NCBI RefSeq assembly: GCF_003019675.1
Contig: NZ_CP028105.1
Location: 512,282-576,281, forward strand
Length of the DNA stretch: 64,000 nucleotides
DNA from: Fusobacterium ulcerans
GTDB lineage: Bacteria > Fusobacteriota > Fusobacteriia > Fusobacteriales > Fusobacteriaceae
Direction: 5' to 3'
The notes under the pieces are model-generated. The model was not told the origin of the DNA, ran no database searches, and saw only the letters and a list, made by a program, of their open reading frames with translations. Made by a program: the position numbers and the translations under genes. This document shows, one piece after another, positions 37,800 to 46,656 of this stretch (its first letter is position 1; each line of letters opens with the position of its first letter).

Positions 37800-38987
37800 C
37801 TAAATTTCTTCTATTAATTTTTCATATTCTTTTATAACTTTATTTTTATTAAATTCTTCTTTCCTTAAAATTACATTCTTTTCATATAGTTCTCTATTAT
37901 TTTTATTAGTCAAAAATTCAATTAGATAATCTCCTAATTCCTTTATATTCCCTACTTCAAATAATTTTCCACAGTTTTCATTTTTTAATATCTCTTTAGG
38001 TCCTGTTGGACAATTTGAAGATATTATCATTTTATTGCATATCAATGCTTCTATTAAAACAGTTGGCAATCCCTCATATTTTGAGCTATGTACAAATAAT
38101 TTAGAATTCTTTAGCCATATATATGGATTCTTTGAAAGTCCTATTAATTTAATATTTTCTTCTAAACTTAATTTTTTTATTTCATTAATTATTTCTTCTT
38201 TTGAAGGTCCATCTCCTATGATATATAATTTATCTTGTATTCCGCTTTCTTTAATAAACTTATATGCTCTTACAAGCGTTAGAAAATCCTTTTGGACATT
38301 ATCCAATCTTGCTATTGCAATACAATAATCTTCATTTAGCATTTTTTTTTGTTCTTTTGTTAACTCTCTTTCATCTTCCATTAACTTTTCTATTCTTTCA
38401 AAATTAAATGGATTATATATTCTGCTTACTTTCCCTTTCAAATTTGGATATATATTTTCTATCTCTTCTTTCATTTCATCACATATAGCCACTACTCTGT
38501 CATATTTTTCTAATCTCTTTCCAAATCTTTTTATCTTACCTTCTTTCTTCTTTAAATTAGGTATAGAGTTATGGATCCATACAATTTTCTTTTTTATATC
38601 TAATTTCTCTATATACTTTGAAGCTCCTGCATCAAAGTCTACTATTACATCTATTTTCCCTATATCTTTTAATATTTTCTGCATATTTCTATACATAACT
38701 TTATTTTCTTTTTCCATCATTAAGTTATACATCAATTTATATATAATATTTTTCTTTTTTTCTTTATATTTTTCCGTTTCTCTTATCAATTTTTCTGGTT
38801 TAAGAAAAAAGTAGGGAATATCTTTAGGTATATCCTTTTCAAATATATTTTCTTTTCCACAATCATCATCTATTACAAGATAAATATCAAATTTTTCTTT
38901 ATCAATAGTTTGAAGAACTTCTATTAAGACTCTTTCAAGCCCTCCCATCCTTAAACTTCCACTTCTGAATATTACTTTCTTCTTCAT
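37800..38987 (-). CDS. GT4-family glycosyltransferase
   Basis: 395 residues. N-terminal FRSGSLRMGGLERVLIEVL, mid-protein CIAIARLDNVQKDFLTLV, LYIIGDGPSKEEIINEI and C-terminal HSSKYEGLPTVLIEALICNK with the E-x7-E pair. It is clearly a paralogue of the 46657 gene in the second cluster (same order of motifs and length), suggesting equivalent or alternative sugar additions. It is preceded by the GT9 gene with no intergenic bases. Confidence 0.9.
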   Translation of the reverse strand: MKKKVIFRSGSLRMGGLERVLIEVLQTIDKEKFDIYLVIDDDCGKENIFEKDIPKDIPYFFLKPEKLIRETEKYKEKKKNIIYKLMYNLMMEKENKVMYRNMQKILKDIGKIDVIVDFDAGASKYIEKLDIKKKIVWIHNSIPNLKKKEGKIKRFGKRLEKYDRVVAICDEMKEEIENIYPNLKGKVSRIYNPFNFERIEKLMEDERELTKEQKKMLNEDYCIAIARLDNVQKDFLTLVRAYKFIKESGIQDKLYIIGDGPSKEEIINEIKKLSLEENIKLIGLSKNPYIWLKNSKLFVHSSKYEGLPTVLIEALICNKMIISSNCPTGPKEILKNENCGKLFEVGNIKELGDYLIEFLTNKNNRELYEKNVILRKEEFNKNKVIKEYEKLIEEI

Positions 38988-40076
38988 CTATACCTTCCAT
39001 TTTAATTTCTCTATTATTTCTTCTATGTATTTTTTCATCTCTTCTTTATCAAAATCTCTTATCCAATTTCTGTCTTCACACTTTATTACATAACTTAACT
39101 CTGATTTTGGTGAAAAATATTCTATACTATTTTCATTATTTGGAAATATTGAAATTACTGGTATATTATACACAGAAGCTATATGTACTACTCCTGTATC
39201 TACACTTACCAATATATCTGCATACTTTATCATTGCTGCTGCTTCTAATATATCTTTTGTTTTTTCACAAATTTTTATTCTTTCTTCTTTCAATTCATTT
39301 ATTTCTTTTTTCAATTCTTCATATTTATCTGGTAATGTCATCACATATACAATTATTCTTTTATCTATTTTTATAAGCTTTTTACAGCTTTCTTTTACTT
39401 CTTCTAATGACAAATTTTTCTTTATATTTCCACCTGTATAATTAAATATTATATTTATATTTTCTTTGGAATAATAATCCTTATACTTTTCTTCCATCTC
39501 TCCTAAAAATAATTCATATTTTCTATTCTCTACTTTCTTCCCCAATACTTCTATTCCTGCTAAGCTGATATCTCTCATATGATTACTTTTCTTTGTTTCT
39601 ATATATCTATCAAAAATAGTTAATTCATCTTTTTTTATTCCATGTTTTTCTTCCCTATATACCCCTATACTATATCTTGGTTTCATTATTTTTAAAGCAA
39701 ATACACTATAGAATCTTAATCCACTAGTAAATTCAAAATATAAATCATATTTCTTTCTTTTCAAAAATGCATCATACCATGAAGATATTATCCTTAATAT
39801 TTTTACTCTATGTACAAATCTGCTTCCCCTTTTTGTTTCTATAACATTTAAATATGGACAATTTTTAAACAATGGTGTTACTATCTTATCTAAATAAACA
39901 TCTATCTCTGCTTCTGGAAAAAACTCATGTAATTCTCTGATCAATGGTGTTTCACATACCATATCTCCTATTCTTCCACCTGGAACTAATATTCTTCTTA
40001 TATTTTCCAACTCTATATTTTTTTCTTTATTTTTCATTCCCACTAGTCTTATGAAAAGGCCTCTAAACTTACTCAT
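38988..40076 (-). CDS. GT9-family (heptosyltransferase-like) glycosyltransferase
   Basis: 362 residues. RRILVPGGRIGDMVCETPLIREL at the N-terminus (split GT9 signature) and ILVSVDTGVVHIASVYNIPVI near the C-terminus, the conserved D-T-G-x-x-H motif that binds the NDP-heptose donor. Likely an ADP-heptose:LPS heptosyltransferase of the inner or outer core. It heads the 40076-33717 gene run, about 115 bases after licD. GGGGGAAAAG precedes the ATG. Confidence 0.88.
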   Translation of the reverse strand: MSKFRGLFIRLVGMKNKEKNIELENIRRILVPGGRIGDMVCETPLIRELHEFFPEAEIDVYLDKIVTPLFKNCPYLNVIETKRGSRFVHRVKILRIISSWYDAFLKRKKYDLYFEFTSGLRFYSVFALKIMKPRYSIGVYREEKHGIKKDELTIFDRYIETKKSNHMRDISLAGIEVLGKKVENRKYELFLGEMEEKYKDYYSKENINIIFNYTGGNIKKNLSLEEVKESCKKLIKIDKRIIVYVMTLPDKYEELKKEINELKEERIKICEKTKDILEAAAMIKYADILVSVDTGVVHIASVYNIPVISIFPNNENSIEYFSPKSELSYVIKCEDRNWIRDFDKEEMKKYIEEIIEKLKWKV

Positions 40077-40190
40077 TCTTTTCCCCCATAATTCTCAAGA
40101 TAATTTTTTACACTACTTCATTTATTACTTTTTTTATTCATTACAATAATTTTTTTATTATTTTATACTCTTTTGGTCATCTCATATTTT

Positions 40191-40934
40191 TTATATGATT
40201 TTATTTATCAAATGATGGTATTCTCTTTCAGATTCAGGTGGAATTTTCAAATAATCTCCATATATTTCTTTTAAATAAGTGTCATAATTATTAGGGACAG
40301 TATATGTTTCCCCTTCAAATTTTAATGTTTTTAATGGATAAAAATCATCAAATGGCAAAAGTACTAAATTAAAATGTGCCTCTAGACCTCTTCCTATATA
40401 CAAAGGTTTTTTGTTTGAAATTATAAAATTTAAAAATAATTTTTTTCTAAATATCTTTCTTAAAATTTGTGAACGCCAAAATTTAGAGATATTTCTTAAA
40501 TTAAATTTCTTTTTTCCTTTTTCATTTCTTTCCTGAGTTAAATTAACAAAGTATTTGTCTATGAACCTCATTAATTTTATATTAGAATAATAATCAAAAG
40601 GAAAAATATCTATAGCTATTTTCTTTTTTTCTAATTTATCATTAATAATATAATTTTTTTTACTAAATACATTTAAGTTTCTATTTCTTAAAAATTCTAT
40701 TGAAATTTCTGGATGATCTTCATAATTTTTATAAATAGAAAGTAGTTTATTATAATTTTTTCTATCCATTCCTATATCAATATCATCATCCCATGGAATA
40801 AATCCTTTATGTCTTACTGCACCTAATAAAGTTCCAAAATCTAACCAGTATTCTATGCCATTTTCATTACAAATCTCTACAAATTTATCCAACATATTCT
40901 TTTCTATTAATTGTAATTTTCTAAGCTCACTCAT
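40191..40934 (-). CDS. LicD-family phosphotransferase
   Basis: 247 residues with the full LicD signature YWLDFGTLLGAVRHKGFI followed by PWDDDIDIGM (metal-binding Asp triplet). LicD proteins transfer phosphocholine or similar phospho-groups to surface glycans. No choline uptake or activation genes (licABC) are in the window, so the donor is uncertain. GGAGGAAAA precedes the ATG, which overlaps the end of the upstream GT9 gene by 8 bases. A paralogue lies at 53200. Confidence 0.88.
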   Translation of the reverse strand: MSELRKLQLIEKNMLDKFVEICNENGIEYWLDFGTLLGAVRHKGFIPWDDDIDIGMDRKNYNKLLSIYKNYEDHPEISIEFLRNRNLNVFSKKNYIINDKLEKKKIAIDIFPFDYYSNIKLMRFIDKYFVNLTQERNEKGKKKFNLRNISKFWRSQILRKIFRKKLFLNFIISNKKPLYIGRGLEAHFNLVLLPFDDFYPLKTLKFEGETYTVPNNYDTYLKEIYGDYLKIPPESEREYHHLINKII

Positions 40935-42069
40935 TTTTCCTCCAAGAATATTTGCATAACTTTTTTATTTCTTTTTCTATTTCTTTTACATCAAACTTAT
41001 TTATATCTGCTTCTTCTCCATTTGTAATCTCAAAATCTTTAGAAAATATTTGTACAGATCCTTCATAATTAGGTGCCCATAAATATCTATTTATTTTATT
41101 TTCTTCCTTATTATCCAACCTATAAATTGCTATCAATTTTCTTTTAAAGGCTGCTGCTATATGTACTATTGAAGTATCTGGTGTTATTACTAAATCAGCT
41201 TTACTTATCAAATATGATGTCTCCATTATATTTTCTAATTCTGGAAAAACTGCTTCTTTTCCTAATTCTTTTATTACATTTTCAAGTTCTTTCTTTCTTC
41301 TTTTTTCTCCTATAAAAATCAAAATATTATTTTCATCTTCAAGAACTATTTTTCCTATTTTTAATATGTTTTCTAAATTTAGGTCTCTATGTTTACTTGC
41401 TGCAAATGGATTGAATACAACTATTTTTTTATGACTAATCTCCCTTAGTAAATCATCAACTTTATTTTTTTGCTCTTCATCGAAAAACAATTCATAGCCT
41501 ATTGTGATATCTGTTATTCCTAATTTCTCTAATATTCTTCTATAGATTTCTGTTATATGAATATATCCTTCTGGTTTTGAATATGATATATCAAATAGAC
41601 TCCACTCTTCTTTATTTAATCCCATATTAAATCTTGCTCTACACAAATTTATTAGCATCATTTGATTTACTCTCAATATTTCTGAAAAATCTATTACTAA
41701 ATCATATTTTTCTTCTGTTATTTTAGAAGCTAATTTTTTTATACTTTTTCTATCTTTTTGATATTCATATATTTTATCTACATTTGGATTATTTTCTATT
41801 ATTATTCTTGCTCCACCTTTTGTTACTACTCCTATTTCAATATGTGGATACTTTTTCTTTATTTCTCTAAACATTAAGGTATTTATTACCATATCTCCTA
41901 TTTTTCCATCATATCTCATAAATAATATTTTTTTTATATTATTATTTTCTATAAAATTTCCTACTTTTATTTCTTCTTTAATCTTTTTTTTATCATATAA
42001 ATATCTTCCTAACTTTAACCTCTTTTCTCTCATACAATCTTGAAATATTCTGTTTAATTTTCTCAGCAT
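40927..42069 (-). CDS. GT9-family (heptosyltransferase-like) glycosyltransferase
   Basis: 380 residues. ILFMRYDGKIGDMVINTLMF is the N-terminal GT9 signature, and VVFNPFAASKHRDLNLENIL and LVITPDTSIVHIAAAFKRKL form the donor site. Predicted heptosyl- or related sugar transferase of LPS core. It is the first gene of its operon, starting after a 728-base AT-rich spacer, with GGGGGAATT before the ATG. Confidence 0.88.
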   Translation of the reverse strand: MLRKLNRIFQDCMREKRLKLGRYLYDKKKIKEEIKVGNFIENNNIKKILFMRYDGKIGDMVINTLMFREIKKKYPHIEIGVVTKGGARIIIENNPNVDKIYEYQKDRKSIKKLASKITEEKYDLVIDFSEILRVNQMMLINLCRARFNMGLNKEEWSLFDISYSKPEGYIHITEIYRRILEKLGITDITIGYELFFDEEQKNKVDDLLREISHKKIVVFNPFAASKHRDLNLENILKIGKIVLEDENNILIFIGEKRRKKELENVIKELGKEAVFPELENIMETSYLISKADLVITPDTSIVHIAAAFKRKLIAIYRLDNKEENKINRYLWAPNYEGSVQIFSKDFEITNGEEADINKFDVKEIEKEIKKLCKYSWRKNE

Positions 42070-42458
42070 AATTCCCCCACAATTTTATAAAAATTAATCA
42101 TATATTCATTTTTTTATTTACTTTAAAAGATAATGAAATTGTTTTTTCAAACAAAATTATACATTAAATACATTATTTTTACCACTATTCATTTTTTTAA
42201 ATTAATTTAGTTTTAGTAAATACAGTTCTTTAATTTTAAAAATAAAATATAAAATTATTATTTTTTTAAAAAATAATTAAATAAAATTTGTTACATTACA
42301 ATAATAACCTTTAAGATTAATTTTAAACTTTTTTTGCAATATAATTATGTTTAAATTGTGTTTTAAAATAATTCAACATTTGTTGTTAAAAATTAAAATT
42401 CCTATTTTTAATTTATTTAGTTTTTTACTTTTAACTACAGCAACATTTTTTCACTACT

Positions 42459-42691
42459 GTTCGCTTTTATTTAAAAAGGCGTCCTGTTTCATTATTATCT
42501 TATATTCTTATTTATATAAAATAAAATTTATATGAAGAAAATTTTTAAAAATTGACAATTTCACATAGAAAGAGTATAATTTATATTAATATAATCTTTA
42601 TTCCTAGTTTTTAATTTGTATTTTTAAATTTCATTTTTAAAGCAAATCGTTCTATAAATATAAAAGTTCGCCTTTTTAAATAAAAGCGAAC
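42459..42691. repeat. 23-nt perfect inverted repeat pair, 187 bases apart
   Basis: The left copy at 42459-42481 starts GTTCGCTTTTATT. The right copy at 42669-42691 is its exact reverse complement, starting CGCCTTTTTAAAT. The right copy is also part of a terminator hairpin. No target-site duplication flanks the pair. Confidence 0.85.
42552..42580 (+). promoter_or_regulatory. Consensus + strand promoter for a putative small RNA
   Basis: Perfect TTGACA (42552-42557), 17-nt spacer and perfect TATAAT (42575-42580). No + strand gene follows. Transcription would start near 42587 and end at the hairpin 42662-42697, giving ~110 nt. Confidence 0.7.
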
Positions 42692-42697
42692 TTTTTT
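42662..42697. terminator. Hairpin terminator of the putative small RNA
   Basis: Arms AAAAGTTCGC/GCGAACTTTT with a 14-base AT loop, then Ts. It may act on both strands. Confidence 0.75.
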
Positions 42698-42742
42698 ATC
42701 TTATTTATTTTTCTTCAATACCATTAAAAAAACTCTAAAAAC

Positions 42743-42776
42743 AAAAAAAGACTGGATTTTACTCCAATCTCTTTTT
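42743..42776 (-). terminator. Terminator after the rml operon
   Basis: On the minus strand, GATTGGA and TCCAGTC pair (one G-U) and are followed by a T-run, 20-50 bases past the rmlB stop. Confidence 0.7.
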
Positions 42777-42797
42777 TAATTAAATATTTTATTTTTA

Positions 42798-43958
42798 TTA
42801 TCTACTTAAAGCTTCCCCTACCCATTTTTGATTTTCCAGGTACCATCTTATTGTTTGTTCTATTCCTTTATCAAATGATGTCTCTGGATACCATCCTAAT
42901 TCTGTTACTATTTTCTCTGGATCTATTGCATATCTTGCATCATGTCCCAGTCTATCCTGCACATAACTTATCAAAGCATATGATATATTTTCTACATCAG
43001 TTTTTAATACTCTTCTATACTCTGGTTCTTCTTTCATTATTTTAGCTATAGTATCTATTGTCAGTTTTACTATATTGATGTTTTTCTCTTCATTGAATCC
43101 ACCAATATTATATACTTCTCCTAATCTTCCATTATTAATTACCATATCCACTGCTTTATTATGATCTTTTACATACAACCAGTCTCTTACATTACTTCCA
43201 TCTCCATATACTGGAAGATTCTTTCCTTCTAATATATTTTTTATAATAAGTGGTATCAGCTTTTCTGGAAATTGATATGGTCCATAATTATTAGAGCATC
43301 TTGTTATGTTCATTGGAAATTTATATGTCTCTGCATATGCTCTTACTATCATATCACTTGATGTTTTTGAAGCTGAGTATGGTGATCTTGGGTCTAGTGG
43401 CGTCTCTTCTGTAAAGAATTTATCTCCATATGTTTTTAAATTCTTTCTTCCTTCTGCTACTTTTTTTACTTTATCATTAAGTACAAGTTCTTTTGCTTCT
43501 GTATAGTCTTTTGAAAGCGATCCATACACTTCATCTGTGGATATATGCAGAAATTTCTTTCCTTCTTTATACACTGGATATCCATTTTCATCTTTTCCTA
43601 TGCTCCAGAATTTTTTAGATACTTCTAACAGGTTTTGTGTTCCTAATATATTTGTCTCTAAAAATATCTGTGGATTTGATATACTTCTATCTACATGAGA
43701 TTCAGCTGCAAAGTTTACTACATAGTCTATTTCATATCTAGAAAATATATCCTCTACTAATTCTCTGTTACAGATATCTCCTTTTACAAAATCTATCTTT
43801 TTAGAGTCTATTTCTTTTTGTATATTTTCAATATTTCCTGCATAAGTTAGTTTGTCTAGAACTACTATTTTTATATATTCTCCATATTTTTCAAGCATAT
43901 ACTTCACAAAATTTGTTCCTATGAATCCTGCTGCTCCTGTTACAAGATATGTTTTCAT
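42798..43958 (-). CDS. rmlB: dTDP-glucose 4,6-dehydratase
   Basis: 386 residues. Second step of dTDP-L-rhamnose synthesis. SDR features: YLVTGAAGFIGTNFVKYML, HISTDEVYGSL (catalytic Thr-Asp-Glu) and SPYSASKTSSDMI (YxxxK). At 386 residues it is slightly longer than common RmlB proteins because of an insertion after EVYGSL (EAKELVLNDKVKK...). It follows the rmlCD fusion directly, with its ribosome binding site inside the end of that gene. Confidence 0.95.
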   Translation of the reverse strand: MKTYLVTGAAGFIGTNFVKYMLEKYGEYIKIVVLDKLTYAGNIENIQKEIDSKKIDFVKGDICNRELVEDIFSRYEIDYVVNFAAESHVDRSISNPQIFLETNILGTQNLLEVSKKFWSIGKDENGYPVYKEGKKFLHISTDEVYGSLSKDYTEAKELVLNDKVKKVAEGRKNLKTYGDKFFTEETPLDPRSPYSASKTSSDMIVRAYAETYKFPMNITRCSNNYGPYQFPEKLIPLIIKNILEGKNLPVYGDGSNVRDWLYVKDHNKAVDMVINNGRLGEVYNIGGFNEEKNINIVKLTIDTIAKIMKEEPEYRRVLKTDVENISYALISYVQDRLGHDARYAIDPEKIVTELGWYPETSFDKGIEQTIRWYLENQKWVGEALSR

Positions 43959-45386
43959 CTATATCTCTCCCTTTTCTTTCATCTCTTCTAAAAATCTATC
44001 TATTCCTGTTTTCCAGTGTGGTATTTTTCTATCAATTATTTTCTCTATTTTACTGCTGTCTAGTTTAGAATATTGAGCTCTTTTAGCTGACAATGGAAAC
44101 TCTTCTGTTTTTCCTCTTTCAAGTACTCCAGTCCATCCTATTTTTTTTAATATATATTGCGCTTGTTCAAATTTAGAAGCTTCTCCATCATTTGACAGAT
44201 GATACAATCCATATTTACCTGTCTGAATAAGTTCCCATGAGTATTCTGCTAAATCTTTTGAATATGTTGGAGATGATATCTGATCATCTACTATCCTTAA
44301 TTTATCTTTTCCTTTGCTCCAATTTATTACCTGCTTGCAGAAGTTATTATTCCCCATTCCAAATACCCATGATGTTCTTATTACAAAACTTTTGTCATAA
44401 CCAAGAGAATATTTTTCTCCTTCTAGCTTTGCTTTTGAATATATTGATAATGGATTTGTAATATCTTCTTCTGTATATGGTATTTCTTTTTCTCCGTCAA
44501 ATACAAAATCTGTTGAATATGTTACAAATGCTATATTTTTTTCTTTACATATCTCTACCAGATACTTAGGAACATGTGAATTTAGAGCATAGCATTTCTC
44601 CAGTTCTTCTTCTGCCTTATCTACATTATTGTATGCAGCACAGTTTATTATCATTGTAAAATCATGGTTATCTACAAATTCTTTTACTTTTTCTTTATCA
44701 GTTACATCTAATTCTCTATAGTCTGTAGCTGTATATTTTATACTTAATTTATCAAAAAGTTTTTGAAAGTCCTGACCTAGCTGTCCATCTGCTCCTGTAA
44801 GCAATACATTTTCTCCACTATATTTTTCTGTGTATTCCTTAAAAGATTGATGCTTTTTATCTTTTTCAGATAAAATTATATTCTCTTCTTTTAATCCATT
44901 TTTTTCAAAATTCCAGTCAATAGCTATATCTTTATCATTCCACATTATTCCAGAATCATAATGTGGTGCATAATATTCATCACACTTATACTCTATTTCA
45001 GTATCATCTTCCAGCGCTAAAAATCCATGTGCAAAGCCTTTTGCTATATACAGCATCTTCCTATTTTCTGCACTTAACTCAGTTCCACACCATTTTCCAT
45101 ATGTGCTGCTGCCTTTTCTTATATCAACTACAATATCCAATATTTTTCCTTTTATTACTCTTATAAGTTTCGCTTGAGAATGCTTAATTTGAAAATGAAG
45201 TCCTCTAAGTGTACCTTTTTTAGACTTAGAATGATTATCCTGTATAAAATTTGTTGTTATTCCTATTTTTTCGAATTCAGCTTTATTATATGACTCAAGA
45301 AAAAAACCTCTACTATCTTCAAATACTAAAGGCTCAATTATGTATATTCCCTGTAAGTTTATTTCTAGTTTTTTTAATTTATTCAT
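43959..45386 (-). CDS. Fused dTDP-4-dehydrorhamnose 3,5-epimerase and reductase (RmlC-RmlD)
   Basis: 475 residues with two enzymes in one chain. Residues 1-~185 are an RmlC cupin (EPLVFEDSRGFFLESYNKAE, GTLRGLHFQ with the catalytic His, IAKGFAHGFLAL). From about residue 190 an RmlD SDR domain follows (NVLLTGADGQLGQDFQKLF, YSTDFVFDGE, NPLSIYSKAKLEGE). It thus catalyses the last two steps to dTDP-L-rhamnose. rmlA is not in the window. GGAGAGATT precedes the ATG; an extended -10 promoter lies at 45419-45427. Confidence 0.93.
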   Translation of the reverse strand: MNKLKKLEINLQGIYIIEPLVFEDSRGFFLESYNKAEFEKIGITTNFIQDNHSKSKKGTLRGLHFQIKHSQAKLIRVIKGKILDIVVDIRKGSSTYGKWCGTELSAENRKMLYIAKGFAHGFLALEDDTEIEYKCDEYYAPHYDSGIMWNDKDIAIDWNFEKNGLKEENIILSEKDKKHQSFKEYTEKYSGENVLLTGADGQLGQDFQKLFDKLSIKYTATDYRELDVTDKEKVKEFVDNHDFTMIINCAAYNNVDKAEEELEKCYALNSHVPKYLVEICKEKNIAFVTYSTDFVFDGEKEIPYTEEDITNPLSIYSKAKLEGEKYSLGYDKSFVIRTSWVFGMGNNNFCKQVINWSKGKDKLRIVDDQISSPTYSKDLAEYSWELIQTGKYGLYHLSNDGEASKFEQAQYILKKIGWTGVLERGKTEEFPLSAKRAQYSKLDSSKIEKIIDRKIPHWKTGIDRFLEEMKEKGEI

Positions 45387-45693
45387 AATCTCTCCAAATA
45401 ATTAAAGTTCTATTTGATATTATATCACATTATTACAATAAGCTGAATAAAGCTATTAAAATCTTAAAATTTAAAATCATAAAACTAAATAAAATACTAA
45501 AAAAATTCATAACCTTTTATAAATAAGTATAATTTATTTATCAATAAAAAAACTTGACTTATAGAATATATTGTAGTCAAATATCAATTAAAAATAATTA
45601 CAGTTTTCTATGATAAATTTAAAATTCACAGAAAACTATTCAAATCACTCTTTATTTAATTTACAAAATTTTTTCTCCACACTTTTTATACAA
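45387..45693. other. AT-rich spacer with the rmlCD promoter
   Basis: 307 bases. The only clear features are the extended -10 near 45419-45427 and an 8-bp inverted repeat AGTTTTCT/AGAAAACT (45602-45637) downstream of the acyltransferase gene. No coding frame is credible. Confidence 0.5.
45419..45427 (-). promoter_or_regulatory. Extended -10 promoter of rmlCD
   Basis: The minus strand reads TGATATAAT, a TGnTATAAT extended -10, with only a weak -35 (TTCAGC, 17-nt spacer). The same nonamer precedes genes at 53029 and 53940. Confidence 0.55.
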
Positions 45694-46368
45694 TTAATTT
45701 TTTATGAAATCCTTCTTCCATATTATATCCTTTCTTACTATCTTATTATTTCCTACAACAATGGAATTTTTATTTAATATATTTTTTGTTATTATAGAAT
45801 TTAGACCGATTACATTACCACTTTCAATAGTTACTCCTTTTAAGATTTTAGCTCCTTGACCAATCCATACCTTATCCTTTATCACAACATCTTTACTTTG
45901 ATTAATTCTTTTTCCTGTTTTTAGTTCATAAATTGGGTGAGAATCCGTATTTCTAATTTCAATATTATAAGATAATAGGCAACTATTTCCTATTGAAATT
46001 ATTCCATCGTTTTCAAATTGCCATACTCGTATTCCATAGATACTGTTTTCATATCCAAAATTTGTAATATTATTATTCCCTTCTACAGTAATAGTACTAT
46101 TTTGGATAAAGGAATTTCTTTCTATTTGTAGTATATTATTGTTTCCTGAAAGTTGGATATTTAAATTTTTTAGTTTTACATTATTTTTAATTATAATTTT
46201 ATTATTTATTCCATTTATTTTTAGATCAAGATTTTTTATATCTTCACTCTCTATATTTAAAGAATTATTAGTATTAAAAATTCTAATTTTATTATTATAA
46301 AAAGAATTTTTTATTGTTTTAAATATTCCAAAGATTTTAAAATTATTTATCAAAAATTTTATTTTCAT
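45694..46368 (-). CDS. Left-handed beta-helix (hexapeptide) acyltransferase
   Basis: 224 residues from the ATG at 46368, which has GGAGAT upstream; an in-frame ATG at 46380 precedes that site. The C-terminal half has standard hexapeptide-acyltransferase features: IEIRNTDSHPIYELKTGKRI with the catalytic-type His, then VIKDKVWIGQGAKILKGVTI. The N-terminal ~100 residues are Asn/Ile-rich repeats that could be an extended beta-helix. Probably an O-acetyltransferase for a surface sugar. It is the last gene of the second cluster. Confidence 0.8.
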   Translation of the reverse strand: MKIKFLINNFKIFGIFKTIKNSFYNNKIRIFNTNNSLNIESEDIKNLDLKINGINNKIIIKNNVKLKNLNIQLSGNNNILQIERNSFIQNSTITVEGNNNITNFGYENSIYGIRVWQFENDGIISIGNSCLLSYNIEIRNTDSHPIYELKTGKRINQSKDVVIKDKVWIGQGAKILKGVTIESGNVIGLNSIITKNILNKNSIVVGNNKIVRKDIIWKKDFIKN

Positions 46369-46656
46369 TTTAATCTCCATTTCTTAAATTTCAATATCAT
46401 TTATTATTTCATAGGGTCAGAAAACTTCACATTCTTTATATATAATATATAATTTTTTATAATAAAAGATTTAAATTATTATTTAATAGAAATATATAAT
46501 TAAATATCATTTAACTTTTTCTGCATTTGGTTATATGACATTTTAATATAAACTTAATTTAATTTTTTTATTAAAAGAAACTCTATTATACACAACTAAA
46601 AAATATACAAATTCTTAGATTATATTTTTTATTTAATTTTAAATCCAACTTATAAA

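Larger units (their letters stand above)
42070..42797. other. AT-rich spacer with a + strand promoter and a 23-nt perfect inverted repeat
   Basis: 728 bases with no convincing gene. Contents: sequence resembling the 33.2-33.5 kb spacer (around 42140-42165 and 42295-42350), a TATAAT at 42340 followed by an open hydrophobic frame (42347-42535, no ribosome binding site), an inverted repeat (42459-42481 with 42669-42691), a consensus + strand promoter (42552-42580), and two terminators. Confidence 0.6.

Noticed and set aside
42347-42535. A 62-codon hydrophobic + strand frame in the rml/LPS spacer as a firm gene
   Set aside because: There is no Shine-Dalgarno, and T-rich DNA yields hydrophobic frames by chance. 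It is kept only as part of the inverted-repeat finding.
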